DNA from: Dendrolimus kikuchii | Taxonomy: Eukaryota; Arthropoda; Insecta; Lepidoptera; Lasiocampidae | Reading direction: 5' to 3' | Assembly (NCBI GenBank): GCA_019925095.2 | Contig: JAHHIN020000030.1 | Span: 8,578,501 to 8,642,500, forward strand | Length of the DNA stretch: 64,000 nucleotides | Part shown: one piece after another, positions 23,290 through 34,640 of the stretch | How positions within the stretch are numbered: position 1 is the first letter of the stretch | How the letters are laid out: each line of letters starts with the position of its first letter | Notes under the pieces: generated by a model | The model's input: only the letters and a program-made list of their open reading frames with translations | Told to the model about the DNA's origin: nothing | Databases searched by the model: none | Program-made: the position numbers and the translations under genes

Positions 23290-23429
23290 TTATTTCAATA
23301 AATCTTTATCTAAATATTCTATCTCGCTAACTGCTTCTAGATCCATGTCTTGATTAAAGCTGGCCGCAACATCATCTTCGTCAGACTCTAATTCAGAAGT
23401 ACTGCTATTGTCATCCTCCAAATTTACAA
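23290..23429 (-). pseudogene. Acidic C-terminal fragment, probably of a decayed transposase
   Basis: The minus-strand frame reads LEDDNSSTSELESDEDDVAA and ends DMDLEAVSEIEYLDKDLLK at a TAA at 23292. A polyadenylation-type AATAAA overlaps the stop. It is closed upstream by a stop, just before a possible acceptor (GATTAG). Across the BEL insertion, at 30320-30435, a minus-strand helix-turn-helix-like N-terminal fragment remains. The two may be ends of one transposon that BEL split. Alternatively this is the last exon of an unknown gene. Confidence 0.35.
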
Positions 23430-23844
23430 CTAATCACTCACACAGAGTAAGTTGGCACGAATTTATCCGATCGTTTTAGTGATATCTCGAAATGCACGCT
23501 CGACTGCTTCCTATAATGACAGAAAATCATAATCAGTTTGAATCTTCATTAAATCTAATTTAACCAAAGTTCAAAGTAAAATAAAATATTAAGTAAATTT
23601 ATTCAAACCAAATCGTACATTTATATCAATCGATCCTACATTTCGATAACATACTCGCAGATACGGCCCCGGTATAAACAAATACTAAAAAACCAGACAT
23701 AAACATAACCTATCTGGTCAATGATAATTGTACAAAATTTCCACATATACGAGTATCTTATACAAGACATCTGAAATAGCGACTTCTATATCAAGTAATA
23801 TACAATTGAATTAAAAACAACAATATAAACTTAAATATACCTGT

Positions 23845-24047
23845 TGTTCACGTCAAAATAGATTATATAATGCTAACATCGTCTTCTAATACAGAGGTAA
23901 AGTATTGATATATTACTACTTGGTTGCACAAGGTTAAACTAGATGGCGCTGTTCAAAACCGAGCAAATCCTACATGGCGTGGACGTGTTCTTACGAAATT
24001 AAAGGTAATACTATGTTTTTGTCAATGATTTTTAAGTAGCGCAAACA
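23845..24047 (+). repeat. BEL/Pao 5' LTR
   Basis: 203 bp, TG...CA ends, about 97% identical to the 3' LTR by eye. Confidence 0.95.
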
Positions 24048-24068
24048 TTGGTGCCGAAACCCCGGAAG
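24048..24068 (+). promoter_or_regulatory. BEL/Pao primer binding site
   Basis: TTGGTGCCGAAACCCCGGAA directly follows the LTR. It has the TGGTGNCGAAACC form commonly seen in BEL/Pao elements, where the 3' end of a tRNA primes minus-strand synthesis. Confidence 0.75.
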
Positions 24069-24133
24069 TGAAAAGGGAGTAGTAACTAGTTTTTGGATTA
24101 CAGTGAAATTGGATTTTTAGTGTTTGGATTAAG

Positions 24134-24560
24134 GACTTGGTAAAATCGTAAGTAGAGTGAACACTTAGAATATTTTTGCTTTAAAAACACTTAGTAAAAT
24201 TTAAAGTAAAAAAGACTTAGAAAAATTCTTGTATTTTGGACTTGTAAAATTTTATGTTTTTTAAAAACTTAGTAAATTCAGTGAAGTAAAAAGACTTAGA
24301 AAAATCAGTGATTGTGGACTTGTAAAATTTTAACGAACTTTTAACACTTAGAAAAATTTGTTATCAGTGACTTAGTTTATTTTACTTATTACGGGACTTA
24401 GAAAATTTTTAAGTGAACTTTATATGGACATTGTTAATTTTGTATGGTACTGGACTTAGAAAAAAATCAAGTGAATGTACTATTAACTTTGATTATTTAC
24501 ACAAGGTCGAACTTATTCTTCTAGTGGTGTTTAATATTAATCTAGGACTTTCTAAATTGT
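24134..24560 (+). repeat. Array of GACTTAGAAAAATT-like repeats in BEL leader
   Basis: About thirteen degenerate copies of a 12-14 nt word (GACTTAGAAAAATT, CACTTAGTAAAATT, GGACTTGTAAAATTTT) start near 24135, 24162, 24188, 24214, 24238, 24266, 24293, 24315, 24344, 24369, 24394, 24453 and 24545. They lie between the primer site and the gag ATG at 24628. Part of the array is a larger tandem unit of about 79 bp (24214 to 24293 and on). Confidence 0.8.
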
Positions 24561-24627
24561 TAGTATATTGACTTTTATTAATTTTTAACAAATCTTCAAA
24601 TTAATATTTTGTGAAGTACCTACAAAA

Positions 24628-26160
24628 ATGGAATCGTTATCGAAGATTATTGAGCCGCAAATGGATTTACTTGAAAGATTAACCAAAGCAGAACGTAATT
24701 TTCGAAAGTTAGGAAAAGAGAGGATTAAAAAGTCACTGATAGAAACACGGTTAGAAGCTGCAGAAGATTTATGGATAGATTTTAAAACAAATCACAAGGA
24801 AATCGTTACGAATACATCGAGAGAACAAAGGAATATTTCCGAAGTGATATTTATGAGCAGTTTCAAGAACAATATTTGTCATAAAAAGCATTATTGAAGG
24901 ATGTTTATCACATTTATACCACTACAGATTCACAATCAAAGCCAACAGTTTCATCCAAATCTGAATGCAATGAAATTATTAGGTTACTAAGAATTGAGTT
25001 GCCTTCGTTTAGTGGAAAGTACAATGAATGGCAAACTTTCTACGATATGTTTTCATCAGTAATACATCAAAATGCAAGCCTACCATCAGTACAAAAGCTT
25101 CATTGTTTGAAAAGTTGTCTATCTGGAGAGCCGGAGCAGCTGATTCGTAATTTTTCAACAACAGATGCAAACTACAATGAAGCATGGGAACAACTGTTAA
25201 AGAGGTACAATAATAAGAAGTATAACTGCAACAGTATTATGCAAACATTATTTTCGTTGAAGCCAATACAGGTTGAATCCGCAACAGCATTAAAAACACT
25301 GCTGGATACCACTTCATCATGTTTAAAAAGTCTGAATAATATTGGGGTCAAGACGGATACGTGGGATGCAATTATTGTGTATATGGTTGTTTCTAAATTA
25401 GATCAGGAAACTCATAAACAATGGGAATACCAAATAAGTGTGATGTCCGAAGAACTGCCCACTTGGACACAGCTTACAGAATTTTTAGAGATGAGATTTA
25501 GAAGTTTAGAAATGATAGAAGGCAGTAAGACACACAACAAAAATGCATCACAAAACTCAAAACAAATTTTGAAGACCAAGGCCTTTAATGCAGTTGTACA
25601 GGAAGATAAGAAGAATAATAATGCGTGCCCCTGTTGTAATGGCTCTCATCACATATGTCATTGCAAACAATTTGGATCCAAATCAGTCCAAGACAGATAT
25701 AATTTAGTACAAAGCAAGCGACTTTGCTTCAACTGTCTCGGATTCGCTCATTCAGTCAAGAATTGCAAACAAAATACTAACTGTAGAAAATGTGGCAGAC
25801 GCCATCACTCACTGTTACATGCTACCGAGGAACAAGGAGGCGCTACTTCGAATACAATACCAAACACAACAATGACAACTCAACAGTTTACAGCTGAAGA
25901 AAGAGCTGTACCAACCACCTTGGATACACACATTGTAGCGAACTTTTCAAGAAATGATCAAAACTTTAATGTTTTGCTGGCAACAGCAATGGTAAAGGCA
26001 AGATCCAGGAATGGCATCGGTTTTACTATTAGGGCATTATTGGATCAAGGCTCGCAAGCGTCGTTTGTAACCGAATCAACGGTACAATTGTTAGGTCTCA
26101 AACGCACACCAATCAGTGGTTTTGGTGTCAGGTTTAGGAGACGGCCAAGTAAGAATTAAG
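24628..26160 (+). pseudogene. BEL/Pao gag and start of protease
   Basis: The ATG at 24628 (MESLSKIIEPQMDLLERL) starts gag. The frame changes near 24830 and a TAA near 24880 precedes the main frame, which is open from 24894 to 26160. That part has the BEL/Pao capsid region (LPSFSGKYNEWQTFYDMFSS) and knuckles of the CFNCLGFAHSVKNC and CRKCGRRHHSLLH type. The aspartic protease begins as ALLDQGSQASFVTEST, where DQGS is the active-site signature of this group. A frameshift near 26115-26150 moves the rest of protease into another frame. Confidence 0.85.
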
Positions 26161-26415
26161 TACATGGTTTCACTTGTGTTGGAATCAATTCACAACCCTA
26201 ATAATATAATCAAAGTAAATGCATATGTGTTGAGTGTACTACCGACTGCAATACCGAACAGAGAAATACCCTCTCCAATGTGGGTTCCATTAGAAGAGAT
26301 TAAATTAGCAGACCCCACATACATGAATCCTGGTAAAATAGATGTTCTGCTAGGAGCAGAAGTATACTGTGATATTCTACTCAATGGAGTAATGAAGCAT
26401 CCTCAAGGACATTGA
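26116..26415 (+). pseudogene. BEL/Pao protease C-terminal part
   Basis: The open frame contains IDVLLGAEVYCDIL, the conserved C-terminal protease motif of BEL/Pao (D-LIG-D/E-Y type). It ends at a TGA (26413-26415), after which the polyprotein continues in the same frame as LAQNTILGWIISG. The stop is therefore a point lesion. Confidence 0.8.
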
Positions 26416-27654
26416 TTGGCTCAAAATACAATCCTTGGCTGGATCATATCAGGGAGAGTATCACAAGAAGTTACAACACCAAATGTTATCAGTTTGCATG
26501 TGCAAACCAGAGTCGACGACCTATTGAAGCAATTTTGGGAAGTCGAGAATGAACCTCCATCAATTAAGAAGAAAATGACCATCGATGAGAAAAGATGTGA
26601 AGAGCTTTACGAGTCGACAACAGTAAGAGCAAGAGATGGAAGATACATTGTAAGATTGCCGTTTAATAGCGATAATCCTGAATGTCAATATGGGGAACAT
26701 AAAATTATAGCAGAAAAGAGGCTCAAGTATTTAGAAAGGAAGCTTGAAAAGAAGCCAAAGTTGTACCAAGATTATCGTAATGTGATAGAAGAGTACTTAG
26801 AATTAGGCCACATGAAGTCAGTAGACAAGGAACATCTTGAAAATCCGAAAGCGGTTTATCTTCCTCATCATGCGGTTGTCCGGGAGAATAAAATCACAAC
26901 AAAAGTGAGAGTAGTATTTGACGCATCTTGTAAGGGTGTCAACAATGTGGCGTTGAATGATAACCTTCTAGTAGGTCCCAAACTCCAACAAGATCTAAGG
27001 CACTTACTCATGAGGTGGCGAACACACAAAATATGTATTATTGCAGATGTGGTTAAAATGTACCGCCAAGTACGAGTGGCTAACGAAGACATAGATTATC
27101 AAAGGATCCTATGGAGAACCAATCCGAATCAAGAAATGCACCATTACAATCTTCTGACGTTAACCTTTGGGACGGCTTGTGCACCTTACCTAGCTGTTAA
27201 ATCATTACAAAGGTTAGCTGACGATGAACAGAACAATTATCCAATTGCTGCAGAGATTACCAAGAACGACTATTATATGGACGACTTGATGACTGGGTGC
27301 GATTCGGATAGTGAAGCTATTCAAATCTACGAAGAGATGAACAAATTGATGAAATCTGGAGGTTTTGAGCTTCAGAAATGGAGCAGTAACAATCATAAGT
27401 TGTTGGAGAATATTGGCACAGACAAACATCTTCCAACTAATTCCGTAGCGATACAACAAGATAAGAAAGAGAAGGTTCTGGGTTTATGCTGGAACAAAGA
27501 AACTGACAATTTTGAATATTCAATAAATTTATCTGAGGTCAAGGGCAAATTTACAAAACGACAGGTACTATCCGACATTGCGAGATTGTACGACCCTATG
27601 AGGTGGATTGCACCAGTTGTTATAGTTGCAAAATTGTTTATCCAGAAACTATGA
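26416..27654 (+). pseudogene. BEL/Pao reverse transcriptase
   Basis: This is the RT domain of the polyprotein in one open frame. Motifs are KVRVVFDASCKGVNNVALND, ADVVKMYRQVRV, LTFGTACAPYLAVKSL and the catalytic box YYMDDLMTG with both aspartates kept. The C-terminal connection has RQVLSDIARLYDPMRWIAPV. A TGA at 27652-27654 sits where the family normally has an aromatic residue. The RNase H and integrase part continues beyond it in frame. Confidence 0.9.
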
Positions 27655-27663
27655 AAATCAGGA

Positions 27664-29850
27664 TTGGATTGGGACGATGATTTGGACGAAGATTTGTCAA
27701 CCGAATGGATCAAATATAGAGAAGAATTAGAGCATATCAAGAACATCTGCATTCCAAGATGGCTCAATTTTTCAACAGGATATAGAATGGAATTACATGC
27801 ATTTGCAGATGCATCAATGTCCGCTTATGCCGGATGTGTATATCTTCGTGTGATTGATAAAAACAGTGTAGTTTTTGTCAACCTGTTGACTGCGAAAACA
27901 AAAGTTGCTCCAATTGAAAAGGAAATGTCAGTTCCTCGATTAGAATTGTCTGGTGCACTTATAGCAACTAAACTATTGTCTGAGGTGGCAGAAGTAATGA
28001 ATATTCCAAAAGATAATCAATACGCCTGGACCGACTCGACTGTAGTTTTGGCTTGGCTTAAGGGACCAGCTTGTAAATGGACTACATTTGTCAGCAATAG
28101 AGTGTCAGTTATTTTAACCATGACAGACTATGAGCAGTGGGGACATGTGGCGACTCATATGAACCCAAGTGACTGTGCCTCACGAGGTTTAAAACCTAGT
28201 GATTTAGCTGAGCATTCCTTGTGGTGGCATGGCCCTACATGGTTGAATGAATTTCTTGTGCAGAAGGAAAAGTTCGCAGTAATAGACACACATGAAGAAG
28301 AGAAAATAAAGGCGTTATTTACACTACAGCAACCGGATAAGATAGACAAACCATGGGAAAGATTTTCGTCATTTACAAGGATGTTAAAAATTTTATCATA
28401 CTGTCGAAGAATTTTAATTTGGAAATTCCCAAAGACAGAAAGACAGAATATGAAAGATTATATTACATTGGAAGAAATTAATCAAACATTGAAAATATGT
28501 ATCACACATATTAAAGAGCTTGAGTTTGAAGAAGATATCAGACACTTGAAAACACGAGGAAGTGTTCCAAAAAAGAGTGTGCTTCATCCTCTTTGTCCTA
28601 TCTTTGATAAAGATGGAATACTAAGAGTCGGTGGACGTATTGATTTATCTGGTGCTAATTACGATACACAACACCCTATTATTATGTCTGGTAAACATCA
28701 CTTTACAAAGTTAATAATAGCCGATGCGCACAGTAAAACAATGCACGGTGGACCACAACTCATGTTGAATCACCTCCGAGGCAACTATTGGATCATTCGA
28801 GCTCGCGAATTAGTGAAAAAGCATTATCGAGAATGTGTTACATGTATCAAAATGTCACGAGCTAATAAAACACCGTTTATGGGACAGATTCCCGCAGCTA
28901 GATTAAAACCTAGCAAACCCTTTAAATCCTGCGGAGTCGATTTTGCAGGGCCGATTAACGTCCGATTCTCACCAGGACGAGGATCCAAGGCTTATCGTGG
29001 CTACATAGCACTATTTGTTTGTATGGTGACACATGCGATACATTTAGAAGTCGTTTCTGATTTGACATCTAAAGGATTTATAGCAGCATTTAAACGCATG
29101 ACAGCGAGACGAGGTCATTGTCAAGATTTGTACAGTACCAATGGGACGAATTTCACTGGTGCAAGCAGAGAACTATGTGAAATGTTCGATAAAGCTAAAT
29201 CTACTTTGCCTGACGAAATTGCTCAACTGTTGACATTAGAGCATACAAATTGGCATTTTATACCACCCGCAGCTCCAAATTTTGGGGGCTTATGGGAAGC
29301 AGGGGTGCGTTCCGTAAAGACTCATCTTCGGAAAGTTGTTGGCGAAAGTACACTCACATATGAAGAGCTATCAACAGTATTAGCACAAGTGGAAGCATGT
29401 GTAAACTCACGTCCATTAACTATAATTAGTGATGATCCGAACGATCCTCTACCTCTGACACCTGGCCACTTTTTGGTTGGAGAACCGTTATTAAATATCG
29501 CGGACGGTGAATGTGCAATGGTTAACCAACTAGATAGGTGGAAATTAACAACCAAAATGGTTAAAGATTTTTGGAATCGTTGGAGTGTAGAATATTTAGT
29601 TACATTAAATAAAAGATACAAATGGACTACTCAGCAGGATAAGCCAAATATTAATGATGTAGTTATTGTAAAAGAGCCAAATTTGCCACCTGCTAAGTGG
29701 TTCATGGGTAGAATAATAGATATCCATCCGGGAAGGGATAATGTTGTCCGTGTAGTTACAATCAAAACACAGAATGGATTTTGTAAACGTCCCGTAAGTA
29801 AGTTGTGTTTCCTTCCCAGAAAGGATTGTAATACTTCTGATCAAGTTTAG
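27664..29850 (+). pseudogene. BEL/Pao RNase H and integrase
   Basis: RNase H-type motifs come first (HAFADASMSAYAGCVYLR, then AWTDSTVVLAWL). The integrase zinc domain follows (HGGPQLMLNHLRGNYWI, CVTCIKM). Of the catalytic core, the first aspartate is present (GVDFAGPI) and so is the glutamate (GLWEAGVRSVK). The second aspartate is not: LYSTNGTNFTGA has threonine in the position before NGT where the family has aspartate. The C-terminal domain ends PVSKLCFLP shortly before the stop. The frame is open but the integrase is expected to be inactive. Confidence 0.9.
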
Positions 29851-30100
29851 TTTTGTGTCTTAGAAGTACAATCAAGTTTAGTTTTAAGTTTTATTAATGT
29901 TTAGTATTAAGGCTATTTCGGGTTAAAAGGTTTATATTTGTTAGTTTTTTTTTATTACAAAGTAATCACGGTAGGCGGTTACTGCTTTAGTTTTCAATTT
30001 TATTATTTTCTACCGTCATTGTCAATTTAAGTTGTGTTAAATGAGTTGTTAATTAAGAATATTAGTGGAGTGTAAGAAACAAGTTCTTGGTAGGCGGAAA
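29851..30100 (+). other. BEL/Pao 3' untranslated region
   Basis: T-rich leader to the 3' LTR. GGTAGGCGGAAA just before 30101 is the candidate polypurine tract. Confidence 0.6.
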
Positions 30101-30303
30101 TGTTCACGTCAAAATAGATTATATAATGCTAACATCGTCTTCTAATACAGAGGTAAAGTATTGATATATTATCACTTGGTTGCACAAGGTTAAACTAGAT
30201 ACCGCTGTTCAAAACCGAGCAAATCCTACATGGCGTGGACGTGTTCTTACGAAATTAAAGGTAATATTATGTTTTTGTCAATGATTTTTAAGTAGCGCAA
30301 ACA
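30101..30303 (+). repeat. BEL/Pao 3' LTR
   Basis: Direct repeat of 23845-24047, followed by the CCTGT duplication. Confidence 0.95.
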
Positions 30304-30308
30304 CCTGT

Positions 30309-30444
30309 CATAAGTTGTTCTTTGGCAAACATCGTCGATGTTCGAAAGAATACTTCTTGCGTCATATTCCGCAAGATAACGTCTGTAAACTGTGTAAATT
30401 ATTTTTCTTTCCGAACTTAGAACAGTTTTTTTCATTTTGTACAC
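30309..30444 (-). pseudogene. Helix-turn-helix-like N-terminal transposase remnant
   Basis: The minus-strand frame reads MKKTVLSSERKIIYTVYRRY, followed by IDDVCQRTT. This pattern resembles the DNA-binding start of DDE transposons seen in insects. Similar sequence (CAAATATCGTCAAA) occurs near 22890. It abuts the BEL target site. Evidence is weak. Confidence 0.3.
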
Positions 30445-30781
30445 TATTCACGTATTATAATCACTGTTAATATTAAACAAAAGAAATATTACAAGCATCT
30501 GTACCTTTGTTTACATCATATGTCAAAGCAGAATCACAGATTAGTTGGACATGTTGCTAGTAGAAAAGAAAAAATCCTTTTCAAGACATTTATGCCTGAG
30601 AAAACTTAATACTCGATATATTATAATCGGTATAAAAGAATATAACAATAATTGACAGCGATTAAGTTGAGTTGATCATTTTTTTTTCACTACTCTAATT
30701 TCATAACCTGTATCGTTTTAATAGTTTTAAATAATATTAAAATATGGCTTTATGTATCTAGTTTTAATTTCTTGTAACAAA
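30445..30781 (+). promoter_or_regulatory. Upstream region and 5' UTR of mRpS35
   Basis: About 330 bp of AT-rich DNA before the mRpS35 start. No TATA box or other element could be assigned. The BEL element ends only about 480 bp upstream of the ATG. Confidence 0.35.
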
Positions 30782-31006
30782 ATGAGTGTTTTTATTAACA
30801 TAAATAAGCCAAATGGCCTTCTTAAGATATATAATTGCAAACTATGGCGTCCTAATTCTACCACAGCAGATGCGGCTCGTTCAAAAGTAGATGATGAAGA
30901 ATTTCGTGTATTGGATATATTAAAAAAGCGGGATAAGCAACAGAGAAGGACTGCTAGAAGAACCGATATACAACCTGACAGAGCAGACAGAATGGCTCCA
31001 GATCAG
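30782..31006 (+). CDS. mRpS35: mRpS35 exon 1
   Basis: 75 codons, ending ...APDQ at donor CAG|GTACAA, phase 0. It carries the presumed targeting peptide and a charged linker (KKRDKQQRRTARR). Confidence 0.85.
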
Positions 31007-33944
31007 GTACAAATTTAATTAAATTTAATTAATAGAGCCCTGCTGTACCGTTGAACAGTAAACTTTGTAGTGTACGTTCCAGCATGGATAGCTGCTGAAC
31101 TTTTATTAATATTAACATCGTATTTTAGTCTGAAGAGTTTGCTACATTAATTAGATACAAAGAAATTTAAATGCACCCAACCTAAAGCCCACAGCAATAG
31201 GCATGTATACTTATAACGTTATAACTCGCATATTTCAAGAGTGCAGAGATCCCAGGTCCGATTCCTAACATGGTAAATTATCTAAACAAATTTAACATTG
31301 TTTATTGTGATCTGGAATTAGCCTCAGAGTTTTCTATTGTATATTACTCCTAATCTTAATTGGAACTTGCTTAGGTGTATTGTTTTTACCTTCATTATCT
31401 ATTGTTTATCTTTTCAAATCTTTTCTTTCATTCATCATCTATCTTTTTCGCTCACACATCATTCTGAAACTCTCAACTACTCTATGCAAAACCACTCGTA
31501 CATTCAGAAACATTCACAATCTTTACATAGTATAGAACAAAGTCACTTTCTGCATCTGCCTGTCTGTATATCGGCTAACTCCTCCTAAACTACACAACAG
31601 ATTTTGAAGCAGGTTTCACCATCAGTTAGATGATTTTTCATGTAAAGTATATGTTACTGAGAATTTGACAAATCCCATCACTATGAAAAAGGACTGGTCT
31701 GTGTACATAAAGCCCATATCAATTGGACAATATAAATAAAACTGCATGATTAATCACTTTTCCGGGTCAGTATGATTAATGACAACCTTATCTTGGCTAT
31801 ATAATAAAGCTAAGAGGAGCTTTAGTTTTTTTGTTTATTAAATGAGGTTAGGGTGGGTATAGTTAAATATTACTAATTTATGATTTGAGATATAAAGTGA
31901 ATTGTGGGTCATTTAAAAAAAAATAACCACAAACCACAACACTTCGGGAGTGAAATGTGGTGGTTTGTGATTATTAGCCTTCTAACGTATATTAAAAAAA
32001 TTTGGATCTGTTCCTAATAAATAAAAGTGCTAGTTAACTACACCCCTTAAATAAAATAATCTTACATAATTCTTATGGAAAGGTAACCGAATTTATCACA
32101 TTGTCCTGCTAGAATTATAGAAGTAATCATACTGCCGAAAGTATAGAAGTATTCATACTGCCCAATCCAAGTGATAAATTTAAGATATCTCAAGCCATGA
32201 ACTTTTAAATGGACCACAGCCCGTTGTGCATTATTAATATAGGCCTGCCAAAGTAATAAATTTATCAAATTGTCCTATGCTCTTGGTCCATGATTGGCCC
32301 ATGTTAATACTGCCCAATTAATCAAATTACCTGTAACATATATACACATATAGATACTTGGTTTTGCCTACGGCTTCACCTGCGAAGTATAAAAGCCTGA
32401 TTAAGTTTTATGTAAGTAAAATAGAGCTACTTACTACTAGGGAAAACTGTACACACATACATACATAACTTCACACCAGTTCCCTTGCGAGGTAGGCACG
32501 AACAACAGAGTGCCATTTAGGCTTATTCTTACACACCTCACTTGCTTCTTTGACATTCATAACACATGTCATGCACGCTCGTCTGTTCTTAAGGCTCCTG
32601 ACATCACCTTCTGCTAGTACACGATCAATTTGGTCATGGAAGGTGTGTTGTGGCCTTCCACGATTTCTGCATCCATCTACTTTTGCATTGTATATCTGTT
32701 TAGTCATTCTTTCATCATGCATTCTTTCCACATGCCCGAACCACCGGAGCATTCCTTTCCTTACCTTCACCCCGACACTCTCTTTCAGACCAACTCTCTC
32801 TCTTACTTCGGTATTACGAACGCGGTCTGCGAGCATCATTCCACAGATTTTGCGCAGTGCTCGCATCTCGACCGCGTTTACTCTACTTTCATGCCCTGTC
32901 TTCCATACCCAACTCTCGCTTCCATAACTGTAATAGTTAAATAAATAGGAACTTATCAATTTTATAAATACAAACTATTAAGATCTTACTTGCATGCAAA
33001 CCATTAAAACTGCAGCTATTATGGTAAAATCTTAGATGGAAATGTGTATATCTTTATTAGTAAAACAACATCTGCATGCAACTACAGCTATCTAAGAATA
33101 AATATTTCATTTCATAGATAACTTTATTTTATTATAGAAATGGGGGAATGTCTGGCCAGGTCCGAAAACCTTTCATCCATCATCTGTACCACTAGCATTA
33201 CGCCAGGGTTATGTACCTAGAGGCCAAGCACCACCTGGAAAGAAAGCTAATGCAGAACTCATGAAGATACCCAACTTCCTCCACTTAACACCACCAGCCA
33301 TCAAAAGTCAGTGTGAAGCCATCAAGAAATACTGCACGGAATGGCCAAAACTGCTCAACTCTGAGAATGCAATTGAACAACATTATCCAGTAGAGGTTAT
33401 CACTTCAGACTACTGTCATGCAACTCCATCGATACGCAATCCATTAGCAAGAATTGTGACATTACGAATTAAGCTCTCTACTTTGGAGTTGGATAAGCAT
33501 GCTAGAGACAAGTTAATTAGATTAGTTGGAGATAGATATGATAAAGAAACTGATTTAATTACTATAACAGCTGATAGTTGTCCAGTAAGAGTTCAAAACA
33601 ATGATTACGTGAACTATCTTCTTACAGCGTGTTACCATGAAGCGTGGTCTTACGAAGACTGGGAGAAGGACAAAACTGAAGACGATATGGAATATTATAA
33701 TTTTGATACCAACCCGTCAAAACATAGTCTTGTGAATTGGTTTCATAGATGTAATAATAAAGAGGAAAGTTTGACCGATGAAGAGTATAGGAATTTTGAT
33801 GTATCACAAATATTAAATGGTGTAGAATATAAGGATGCTGTGTCGAGTTTGATGAATGATGGAGAGAGTAAAGAAACGGTGGAGAAGTATGGGGACACTG
33901 TTAGGAAGTTGCTAGGTTTGCCAGCTAGGAAAGTCGATGTTTAG
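30782..33944 (+). CDS. mRpS35: Mitochondrial ribosomal protein S35 (two exons)
   Basis: A component of the small subunit of the mitochondrial ribosome, encoded in the nucleus and imported. Coding exons are 30782-31006 and 33138-33944, giving 343 residues, close to the human protein (about 320). The first 30 or so residues are basic and hydroxylated without acidic residues (MSVFININKPNGLLKIYNCK), as in a mitochondrial targeting peptide. The conserved block starts at the splice junction: WGNVWPGPKTFHPSSVPLAL, RQGYVPRG, then IPNFLHLTPPAIKSQCEAIK. An in-frame ATG at 30752 would add ten residues. I chose 30782 because it has a better context (ACAAAATGAG) and the added residues are hydrophobic. AATAAA follows the stop by 6 nt. 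It converges on RpL4. Confidence 0.9.
31007..33137 (+). other. mRpS35 intron
   Basis: 2.1 kb intron, GT...AG. It contains an antisense RTE fragment (32453-32937) and a possible tRNA-derived SINE near 31240 (GGTCCGATTCC, box B-like). The rest is AT-rich with no gene. Confidence 0.8.
32453..32937 (-). mobile_element. RTE-type LINE, 3' half kilobase
   Basis: The longest RTE piece in the window. The minus strand encodes [75 protein letters not shown] and [20 protein letters not shown] without a stop (frame 32959-32471), and ends in (TATG)n. This is the conserved domain C-terminal to RTE reverse transcriptase. Confidence 0.85.
33138..33944 (+). CDS. mRpS35: mRpS35 exon 2
   Basis: Acceptor TTATTATAG|AAATGGGG. 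268 codons, then TAG at 33942-33944. Contains the whole conserved S35 domain. Confidence 0.9.
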   Translation, partial: KWGNVWPGPKTFHPSSVPLALRQGYVPRGQAPPGKKANAELMKIPNFLHLTPPAIKSQCEAIKKYCTEWPKLLNSENAIEQHYPVEVITSDYCHATPSIRNPLARIVTLRIKLSTLELDKHARDKLIRLVGDRYDKETDLITITADSCPVRVQNNDYVNYLLTACYHEAWSYEDWEKDKTEDDMEYYNFDTNPSKHSLVNWFHRCNNKEESLTDEEYRNFDVSQILNGVEYKDAVSSLMNDGESKETVEKYGDTVRKLLGLPARKVDV

Positions 33945-33950
33945 TTTGTA

Positions 33951-33956
33951 AATAAA
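33951..33956 (+). terminator. mRpS35 polyadenylation signal
   Basis: AATAAA 6 nt after the stop codon. Confidence 0.7.
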
Positions 33957-34189
33957 TTATTTAGAATGTAATTATTATACTTTATTTACTGTTACTTTCA
34001 TTTGCATTAATTCTTTTGATAACAAGACATATTGAAGAACAATAAAAGTTATGAATAACTTTAGTTGTTGTACAATATCTATCTATATTTTTGGGGTTCC
34101 AAGATAGATGGCGCCACAGATCGCCCAATCTCTACGATTTATTATTTTGAAAATATGTATATTACAACACTAATGACATAATCCGTCGG

Positions 34190-34640
34190 ACTCTTGTCAC
34201 CGCCGGGGTACCTGCCGTTCTAGAACCGAACGGCTTATGTGGCGACGCAACGATGGCAAGAGACCCAATGGAATGTCATTGGTACCCCTGGTAGTTGGGA
34301 CGCGTCTTGCGTCGATACTCTGGCGACCGCGGCGTTCCATCTTCCAGTCACTAGCATGTCCGCCGCCACAGCTGCTGCACAACAGGAGGCCCTAAAATAC
34401 CGCGAATATTCCGCCATCGGAAATGACTACATATTTGCAGCTATTGGGGGTTGAGACCCTGGGACAATGGGGGCCCGAGGCGCACAAACTTTATCGAGAC
34501 AGCGAAACACCTGGTAGACGTCTCACGTTACTATAAAAGACTGGTCTATACGTCAGGTAACGCATTAACATTGCCATTCAGCAAGGTAGTGTGGCCAGTC
34601 TTTTGCACACACTTCCAACTGACAGCAGTGTGTCACTAGA
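34190..34640 (+). pseudogene. LINE-type ORF C-terminal remnant
   Basis: Across two or three frames the plus strand keeps WDASCVDTLA, AAQQEALKYREY, NDYIFAAIG, then ETLGPWGPEAHKLYRD. This is an ordered set of motifs found at the end of a widespread animal LINE-type reading frame. Stops and frameshifts break it. Related DNA is at 20238-20300. The exact clade is uncertain. Confidence 0.55.

Larger units (their letters stand above)
23845..30303 (+). mobile_element. BEL/Pao LTR retrotransposon, full length but mutated
   Basis: Direct 203-bp LTRs (23845-24047 and 30101-30303) start TGTTCACGTC and end GCAAACA. They differ at about five positions and are flanked by a perfect 5-bp duplication, CCTGT (23840-23844 and 30304-30308). 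The order is LTR, primer site, a 580-nt leader, gag with zinc knuckles, protease, reverse transcriptase, RNase H, integrase, LTR, as in BEL/Pao elements. There is no envelope frame. Several stops and frameshifts and a changed integrase catalytic residue show that it can no longer move by itself. Confidence 0.95.

Noticed and set aside
30752..30781. Upstream in-frame ATG for mRpS35
   Set aside because: Adds ten hydrophobic residues and has a poorer context than the ATG at 30782. Cannot be fully excluded.
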